DNA of 64,000 bases from Pterois miles (lineage: Eukaryota > Chordata > Actinopteri > Perciformes > Scorpaenidae): contig CAMQGK010000008.1 in NCBI GenBank assembly GCA_947000775.1, positions 222,501-286,500 of the forward strand, in the 5' to 3' direction. The translations under genes and the position numbers were made by a program. The notes under the pieces are model-generated. The model saw only the letters and a program-made list of their open reading frames with translations. It was not told where the DNA came from and made no database searches. Within the stretch, counting starts at the first letter, position 1. Every line of letters begins with the position of its first letter. This document shows, piece by piece, positions 25,711-64,000 of this stretch.

Positions 25711-26050
25711 TGTGGCTATTTTATTGTACAATTAGTTATTAATCTATTAAATGCTTTTAATTTAATACTTATTTAGTCACTTGATTTCGTGACTCTTGGG
25801 GTCCATACAAAGCAGGTAGCGTTGAAAATCAGTCAAGCGCTAATAATTAGCTGGTCTTTTTAAACTACACTTCCCAGCTAGCGTTGACGCTTGTTCGCCA
25901 TCACGCATGCGCTAGCCATTGTAACTACGGCAAGCGAAATAGGACCGACCAAGCGCGCATTGCATGTTTTTTGTTGGGTCGGACAAAAAAAGTGTCGAGA
26001 AAACCTGGGAGAGAAGCCAAATCTTCCAAGATGTAACTGAAAACAACCAT

Positions 26051-64000
<37,950 letters not shown>

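Overview
The window is nuclear DNA from a bony fish, almost certainly a teleost. The genes are split by GT-AG introns, the intergenic and intronic DNA is full of teleost-type repeats (tRNA-derived SINEs, Tc1-like, hAT-like and pogo-like transposons, CR1/L2-type LINE fragments, long GT, TA and GATA microsatellites), and the gene order matches a known vertebrate block. I see no bacterial, plasmid or CRISPR features, and nothing that looks like an undescribed multi-gene system.

Three genes lie on the + strand in a head-to-tail row. lpcat4 (2113..20046, 13 coding exons, predicted 510 aa) encodes an ER lysophospholipid acyltransferase and is complete. nop10 (22806..24639, 2 exons, 64 aa) encodes a core protein of H/ACA snoRNPs and telomerase and is complete. 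slc12a6 (from 26051 or 31547 past the right edge) encodes the K-Cl cotransporter KCC3; 17 coding exons, about 749 residues of roughly 1,100, were reconstructed, and the C-terminal part is outside the window. From memory, the same three genes in the same order and relative orientation occur at human 15q14. They share no pathway, so this is ancestral synteny and not an operon-like arrangement.

Layout: 1..1525 is a large GATA/GACA-type satellite with a CTT-repeat centre. 1526..2112 is the lpcat4 upstream region. The lpcat4 introns hold an RT-bearing LINE relic, hAT-type short elements and several copies of lower-copy repeats. The lpcat4-nop10 spacer carries a SINE and a LINE reverse-transcriptase fragment. 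nop10 is followed by a TA-rich spacer and then a CpG-rich 5' exon near 25.9-26.09 kb that splices in frame to the first conserved slc12a6 exon. The slc12a6 introns are a transposon sink: an internally deleted hAT element, two Tc1-like elements (one with a SINE replacing part of its terminal repeat), TTAA-flanked palindromic elements (one split by a nested pogo-like element), and long microsatellites placed very close to splice sites.

All exon boundaries were read by eye from splice signals, reading-frame phase and remembered family sequence. They agree in phase throughout, but no alignment was run. Repeat family names are assignments from memory.
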